A stretch of 41,530 nucleotides of DNA from Chloroflexota bacterium. Lineage in GTDB: Bacteria > Chloroflexota > Anaerolineae > 4572-78 > J111. The number at the start of each line of letters is the position of its first letter. Within the stretch, counting starts at the first letter, position 1. The stretch spans positions 1 through 41,530 of the forward strand of contig BOKF01000070.1 in the NCBI GenBank assembly GCA_016860845.1, given 5' to 3'. This document shows positions 37,220-41,530 of this stretch, piece after piece. The translations under genes were made by a program, and so were the position numbers. The notes below the pieces were generated by a model. That model saw nothing but the letters and a program-made list of their open reading frames with translations. It ran no database searches and was not told where the DNA came from.

Positions 37220-37430
37220 TAAAACCATCATTACCGGGCAATCCTGAAAAAACTGACTACTTAAAAGTTGGGCGGTCGGCGGCGTACCTTTTATTGCTTA
37301 TCAATCATTGACTTATCGCTTATATTGGAATGGCGAAAAAAGTAGCATCGGGAAAAATGGGCATGAGCAGGGCGTCCTGCCACCGGCGATTTATGCAACA
37401 CGTTCAAGTCTGAGGTGAGAGGGGATTAAC

Positions 37431-38348
37431 ATGTCCCATAAAGAACACCTAAAAACGCTGGTCCTCAATCTCACCCGCCGCCTGCAAATTCTCGAAGAGC
37501 GCAAAGCCCTCTATGGTTTAGAAGCGTCTCCCACAATTTTACTGGAAATCGAAGATGTCAAGAGCCAGATCGCCGAGAAGCAAGCAGAACTGGCGCAGCT
37601 ACAGGATGAAGAAAAACAAACTTTGGCCGCTTATCTCAAGACTGAGACGCTGCTCGTTTCGCCTGATGTAATCCAGACCGGCTTAACTTCTCACCCTCCC
37701 AGTGAATTACCTGCTGAAACTACAATTGAAGATATGATCCAGCTTTTGGAAGCAGAACGGCAACGCCTGGCGACCCTATTGGAAAGTAATGTCATCAGTA
37801 CGCTAAAATTATTGTTAGCGCAGGCCAATATTTACGAGCAAAGCCTGCGCTCGAACCCAGCTGCTCAAACAGCGCTGGTGATGCTGATTACCCTGGCTCG
37901 CCAACTCTACCAACAGATTGAAGATTTGACCAAGAATCTCCATCCTACGATGCTCGAAAAACTTGGCCTGGCTCCAGCCCTGGAAAGCCTGACCAGTCAA
38001 GAAATGCGGGTGCATGGGCTGCAAATTACTCTAGCTTTTGAGGCATTACCTGAACGTCTGCCCCCACCGATTGAACTCGCTCTTTTTCGAGCCGCTCAAG
38101 AGGCCCTTGAACAGGCTATCCAGCAAGCTCAAACTTCTTACATTACAATTCAGTTGAAATATCAGGATGAACACCTGATTTTTAGGCTGGGCGTCAGCGG
38201 ACCTACTCACCCAATTGAGCCTGGACTGCCCGCCACTCGCCGTTATTTGGAACAGTTGGGCGGTATCGTCAAAACAGGACTTAACCCATCTGGCGAGTTT
38301 GAAACCGTGATCATCATTGCGCTCAGTCCCAATCCAAAAATTGGCTGA
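37431..38348 (+). CDS. Histidine-kinase-like protein lacking catalytic residues, with N-terminal helical module
   Basis: 305 residues with GAGGGGATTAAC upstream. Residues 7-52 carry the helical module (RRLQILEERKALYGLEASP...EIEDVKSQI) shared with the STAND protein and the response regulator. The rest follows the LiaS/NreB-type kinase pattern: ERQRLATLLESNVISTL (compare ERxRIAxELHDSVxQSL), LHPTMLEKLGLAPALE, and QEALEQAIQQA (compare QEALTNxxKHA). The phospho-acceptor His is replaced by E118, the N-box Asn by Q228, and the G1 box is absent. It is therefore probably a pseudokinase that binds partners rather than phosphorylates. It is followed by a CpaF-type gene 28 nt away. Confidence 0.8.
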   Translation: MSHKEHLKTLVLNLTRRLQILEERKALYGLEASPTILLEIEDVKSQIAEKQAELAQLQDEEKQTLAAYLKTETLLVSPDVIQTGLTSHPPSELPAETTIEDMIQLLEAERQRLATLLESNVISTLKLLLAQANIYEQSLRSNPAAQTALVMLITLARQLYQQIEDLTKNLHPTMLEKLGLAPALESLTSQEMRVHGLQITLAFEALPERLPPPIELALFRAAQEALEQAIQQAQTSYITIQLKYQDEHLIFRLGVSGPTHPIEPGLPATRRYLEQLGGIVKTGLNPSGEFETVIIIALSPNPKIG

Positions 38349-38376
38349 ACCTCTATTCAGCCCAGGAGGAAAAATT

Positions 38377-39474
38377 ATGACTATCTCTGATCAGGTCAAC
38401 CCGGTGGGTCTGCTAGAATCGTTGTATAATGATCGGGAGGTAAGCGCGATTTTTGTCAATGCGCCTGACCGGGTTTACGTGGAACGAAAAGGTAAGATTC
38501 AAGAAGTAAACAGCCAATTCAAGGATAATGAAGCATTGTGGGCGGCTATTCACGACCTGCTAAAGCCATCAGGCCAAAAATTAGACCCGGCGATACCGCT
38601 CCTAAAAACACGTTTACCTGACGGTTCGTGGGTTAATTTGGTCATGCCCCCCGCAGTTTTGAGTGGACCGGTTCTGACTATTCGTAAAGCGCATAAAGAT
38701 CCACTAACTATTCAAGATCTCATTCGTTTTGGCTCGACCTCGCCCGAGATTGCTGAATTTCTCAGAGCTTGTGTCAAGGCCAGGTTAAATATTCTGGTTT
38801 CCGGCGGCACAAATTCGGGCAAAACCACTGTACTCAAGGTGATAGCATCTTTCATTCCCGATGATTCTGAACGAATTATCGTTATCGAAGGATCAGCCGA
38901 GTTGGACTTACCTCAAAAACATGTGGTGACTCTGACCGCTGGCCCGGTTAATCTAGTAGGGAAAGAGGAAATAACGATGCGGGATTTGGTGCTTAATAGT
39001 TTAAACATGGTCCCTAGCCGCATTATCCTCACTGAGCTTGAGGGGAATGAAGCTATGCCCTTACTCCAGGCTATGACTACTGGCCATGATGGTTGTATGA
39101 CTAGCATCCATGCCAACAATCCTTACGAAGCGCTGATCCGGTTAGAGACTATGATCACGCAGGCCAATCTGTCCATGCCCGTACAGACTATCCGCGAAAT
39201 GATTGCTACTGGAATTAACTTGATTGTGCAGCAAAATAGATTACGTGACGGTTCTCGTAAGATGATGAAATTAACAGAAGTAGCCGGAATGCAAGGTGAG
39301 GCCATTGTCCTCTCTGATATTTTTGAATTTCAGGAAACCGGCGTTGAAGGCGGCAGAATTCGCGGTCGCATTACCTCTACCGGGCACATTCCCGGGTTTA
39401 TGAACCGTCTGGACGCAGCCGGGGTTCAGCTTCCTTTGAACATGTTTGATCAGAAAAAGGACGAAAATCCATAA
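38377..39474 (+). CDS. CpaF/TadA-type secretion ATPase
   Basis: 365 residues; the ATG at 38377 follows AGGAGGAAAAATT, and a frame extending upstream lacks a ribosome-binding site. The P-loop is GGTNSGKT (143-150) and Walker B is RIILTELEGNEA (215-226, usually RIIVGExRGxEA), with His-box GHDGCMTSIHANNPYEAL. The catalytic glutamate is kept but the arginine of the R-G pair is replaced by E. CpaF proteins power Tad pili and related type IV/II secretion. No other pilus or secretion gene is present here, so a stand-alone role, perhaps as an effector or switch with the upstream pseudokinase, is possible. Confidence 0.85.
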   Translation: MTISDQVNPVGLLESLYNDREVSAIFVNAPDRVYVERKGKIQEVNSQFKDNEALWAAIHDLLKPSGQKLDPAIPLLKTRLPDGSWVNLVMPPAVLSGPVLTIRKAHKDPLTIQDLIRFGSTSPEIAEFLRACVKARLNILVSGGTNSGKTTVLKVIASFIPDDSERIIVIEGSAELDLPQKHVVTLTAGPVNLVGKEEITMRDLVLNSLNMVPSRIILTELEGNEAMPLLQAMTTGHDGCMTSIHANNPYEALIRLETMITQANLSMPVQTIREMIATGINLIVQQNRLRDGSRKMMKLTEVAGMQGEAIVLSDIFEFQETGVEGGRIRGRITSTGHIPGFMNRLDAAGVQLPLNMFDQKKDENP

Positions 39475-39749
39475 GCACCGGGCAGGGCGCTTTGGAAGGG
39501 GGCTTTGTTACTTCTCTCTCTCCTTCAAAAAGGGGACTTGACGTGCGGGCAAAACTCGCACCTTGGCCTCACATTATCAAGGTAGAAACTCCAAAAGCGT
39601 CCCTCATTGACCCTCAAGGGATTGTGACATTTGTCACTAGACACGAGCACTTTTATTGAGTAAACTGGAAACAGTAGTAGATTGTAAGGCAACACTAAGA
39701 CCACAAGTCCTCTTTCGCAAGTTTCATCCTCCCGATTCCCTCTCAAATA
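39475..39749. other. Intergenic region with palindrome
   Basis: No supported gene. It contains the perfect inverted repeat GTGACA-TT-TGTCAC (39624-39637), similar to the operator at 33923-33938. No promoter like those of copies A-C precedes RNA element D. Confidence 0.5.
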
Positions 39750-39867
39750 GAAAAGCCCCGCTGCAAACGGGGCTTTAGCCCGGATCAGGTGAGCCACCAC
39801 CCAACCCGGTTTATGCTGCTATGATAGCATACCCGTGCCACCTGGTCAAAAGGTGGCGTTTTTGTTT
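39750..39867 (+). ncRNA. Structured RNA element, copy D (divergent)
   Basis: AAAAGCCCCGCTGCAAACGGGGCTTT, then GCCCGGATCAGGTG...CACCCAACCCGG, TGCTATGATAGCA and CCACCTGGTCAAAAGGTGG followed by CGTTTTTG. Relative to copies A-C, the terminator stem shows compensatory change (GCCGCC/GGCGGC to GCCACC/GGTGGC) and TGCATGGTAGCA becomes the perfect TGCTA-TGA-TAGCA stem. This supports selection on structure. It lies 146 nt upstream of the EF-hand protein gene. Confidence 0.6.
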
Positions 39868-40012
39868 AAAACCATCACTATCAGGCAATCCTGAAGAAAT
39901 TTAGGGAGGAGTTTTGTGGAGTTATCGGGAAGTCGGTACCAACCGAAATCCTGGAGAAACCTTTGCCACAGATATCAAGAAAATACTTATTGTTCGCAAA
40001 GGAGTAAAGAGT

Positions 40013-41293
40013 ATGTCAAGCCAAATTAAACTTCCGTTGACTCGACGATTTCCGATGCCTTTCTCGGGAATCGTATATCCCTCTCCTCAGGCAAGCAGAG
40101 GAGTTACCGTCCGAGGACAGGGGCATTTCACACTTACTTTTGAACCCACCAAGGATGCCAACATCGCCCAGGTACGCTTCGAGGATTTCTTTGCCAAACT
40201 CGACCCTTGTCGCATCCCCTTCGATATTGACGGGGATGGTATGTTGGAATGCCTTGAACTCGATCGCTTACAGTTTGGTAAGGAAGCTGTCGATTTGGAC
40301 AAAAGTGGTGGGGAGTACAACCTGGAGAACAAACACATTCGACTCGAGTTAGTCTTTACAATAGGTCAAGAAACGCTGGGGGGTCTGGGTACCAAACCTG
40401 GCCTAAGGTCCATCCTTCCCGTTCCTTTTGAGTTGGTGGAACAAGGATGGTTAGACTTGGAGACTGGTCACTATATCACCCACTCCAGTATCTACACCAT
40501 CCCAAGTGGACCTTTCGCTGGTCTAACCCTTATGGGCGATTGGCCACCACCCCAGGCCTACCTCGTCGATCCGTGCCCTTCGTTACTCTTGGGGGTCAGT
40601 ATCGCGGAGTTCACATCACGATGTTCATATATTGTCCCGCCTCCCAGTATGGCTTCAAAGCAGATCTGGATCTGCCCTAGCACACCTATCGTCTTAACTT
40701 GGGAGGCAGAAAATGTCGAGTACGTGGAGATTAGCCCAAGTCTTGGACGAAGGCTGTCTCACGGGCATCAACTGATCCCAGAGCTAAATCCAGAAGAATG
40801 TGAAGGTGAAGTTCTTTTGAGTCCTGAGCTTGGTCTTGCTATAGAGAGATCCACAACGTATATGGCTGACACTGTAGCAGGAGAGTGCGGCCCGGAGCGC
40901 GAACAGCACGATCAAGTAGAGGTCATCGTCGTAAACGAAGAAAAAGAATCTTCGCAAACAGCCGAGTTCAGACGAGCAGGCTATTCGGGCATCTGGTTCG
41001 CTGAGCTATACCCCAATACCTACGACGAGAACCTTAAGGTTAACGGCGTAATCATCGACTCGGGTCAGCCCCATAGCGTAACTCATCCCAGTTGGCGCTT
41101 GGATCACATCTTCCCTGGTGAAGACCCAGCTCACGTTGATATTGAGTCTCTAAATACTTGGGCATCTGCCGAATTTCTGTTCTCTCTGCCAGGTGAATAT
41201 CGCTTTACCCCAATGCCAGTTGGCACCTCGCTCCCCTCCGGTGAGGAAGAGCTGACCCTGTACTTCCGTCTGAAGATTGCCTGCCAAGAATGA
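40013..41293 (+). CDS. Unknown protein with EF-hand-like calcium loops
   Basis: 426 residues from the ATG at 40013, which has AAAGGAGTAAAGAGT upstream. The paralogue at 41341 begins at the same place, which supports this start over a TTG at 39914. Residues 71-82 (DIDGDGMLECLE) are a canonical 12-residue EF-hand loop, and 94-105 (DLDKSGGEYNLE) are a second. The rest is beta-rich with no known fold that I can name. No signal peptide is clear. Calcium binding is inferred from the loops. The first member of a tandem pair placed behind RNA element D. Confidence 0.75.
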   Translation: MSSQIKLPLTRRFPMPFSGIVYPSPQASRGVTVRGQGHFTLTFEPTKDANIAQVRFEDFFAKLDPCRIPFDIDGDGMLECLELDRLQFGKEAVDLDKSGGEYNLENKHIRLELVFTIGQETLGGLGTKPGLRSILPVPFELVEQGWLDLETGHYITHSSIYTIPSGPFAGLTLMGDWPPPQAYLVDPCPSLLLGVSIAEFTSRCSYIVPPPSMASKQIWICPSTPIVLTWEAENVEYVEISPSLGRRLSHGHQLIPELNPEECEGEVLLSPELGLAIERSTTYMADTVAGECGPEREQHDQVEVIVVNEEKESSQTAEFRRAGYSGIWFAELYPNTYDENLKVNGVIIDSGQPHSVTHPSWRLDHIFPGEDPAHVDIESLNTWASAEFLFSLPGEYRFTPMPVGTSLPSGEEELTLYFRLKIACQE

Positions 41294-41340
41294 GAATTGT
41301 TATCATTAATTAAAGGGAAAGTTCGAAAGGAGCAGTGAGC

Positions 41341-41530
41341 ATGTCAAAGCAACACAAATTTCCGCTAACCCAGCAGTTTCCGATGCCCTTCTCGGCTCTG
41401 ATGTATCCCTCTCCTCAGGCAAGCAGAGGAGTTACCGTCCGAGGACAGGGGCATTTCACACTTACTTTTGAACCCACCAAGGATGCCAACATCGCCCAGG
41501 TACGCTTCGAGGATTTCTTTGCCAAACTCG
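41341..41530 (+). CDS. Tandem paralogue of the EF-hand protein (cut by the window end)
   Basis: ATG at 41341 with AAAGGAGCAGTGAGC upstream. The first residues (MSKQHKFPLTQQFPMPFS) resemble those of the preceding gene (MSSQIKLPLTRRFPMPFS). From 41404 the DNA is identical to 40076-40202 for all 127 nt that remain, so the duplication is recent or kept alike by gene conversion. Confidence 0.85.
   Translation, partial: MSKQHKFPLTQQFPMPFSALMYPSPQASRGVTVRGQGHFTLTFEPTKDANIAQVRFEDFFAKL

Noticed and set aside
39525..39800. Minus-strand frame of 91 codons near RNA element D
   Set aside because: It runs through the RNA element hairpins, has no ribosome-binding site, and its sequence is not protein-like.

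Overview
The window looks like part of a large mobile element, most likely a phage-plasmid or big prophage-like element, in a filamentous or anaerobic Chloroflexota (Anaerolineae-like) host. That host guess is an inference from GC-rich codon use, the STAND/TPR and response-regulator protein styles, and the 'CACGAAAGGA' ribosome-binding leaders. No rRNA, host housekeeping gene or recognisable capsid, portal or tail gene is present.

Layout. (1) 1-3.58 kb is AT-rich cargo: the end of a plus-strand gene, a truncated membrane/NACHT-type gene, and a complete STAND (NACHT-TPR) ATPase. Each of the two STAND-type genes is preceded by a copy of a ~120-nt structured RNA element. (2) 3.6-37.0 kb is a GC-rich core. 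It holds terminase large and small subunits (4.9-6.5 and 25.4-26.0 kb), SSB, RNase HI, a 1046-codon ORF with motifs resembling two-barrel (DPBB) RNA polymerases, a 1728-aa DarB-like methylase-helicase, RusA, a DnaB-like protein, an HNH protein, RadC and a Sak4-like ATPase, with many small unknown genes between them. The core carries seven exact copies of the 16-bp palindrome TTCCCCAATTGGGGAA, and none lie outside it. (3) Three integron-type gene cassettes with attC-like sites have entered the core at 16.86-17.68 kb (plus strand) and 30.5-32.6 kb (two cassettes, minus strand). One encodes a proteasome-beta-like Ntn hydrolase. No integrase is seen. (4) 37.0-41.5 kb is cargo again: a degenerate histidine-kinase-like protein, a CpaF-type ATPase, and a tandem pair of near-identical EF-hand-containing proteins. 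Each group is again preceded by the structured RNA element.

How it works together. The replication, recombination and packaging genes form a coherent viral-type set (DnaB-like protein, SSB, Sak4-like annealase ATPase, RusA, RNase HI, RadC, TerL/TerS). DarB-like proteins and HNH enzymes fit defence or counter-defence. The flanking cargo looks like signalling or conflict genes. A ~45-residue helical module is shared by the STAND protein, the response regulator at 17.7 kb and the pseudo-histidine kinase at 37.4 kb, which suggests a common interaction system. The four structured RNA elements, at least three with a promoter at their 5' side and all with terminators at their 3' side, all lie just upstream of and co-oriented with these cargo genes. 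They are the strongest candidate for an undescribed regulatory or cassette-like system. The polymerase-like ORF is the most interesting single protein.
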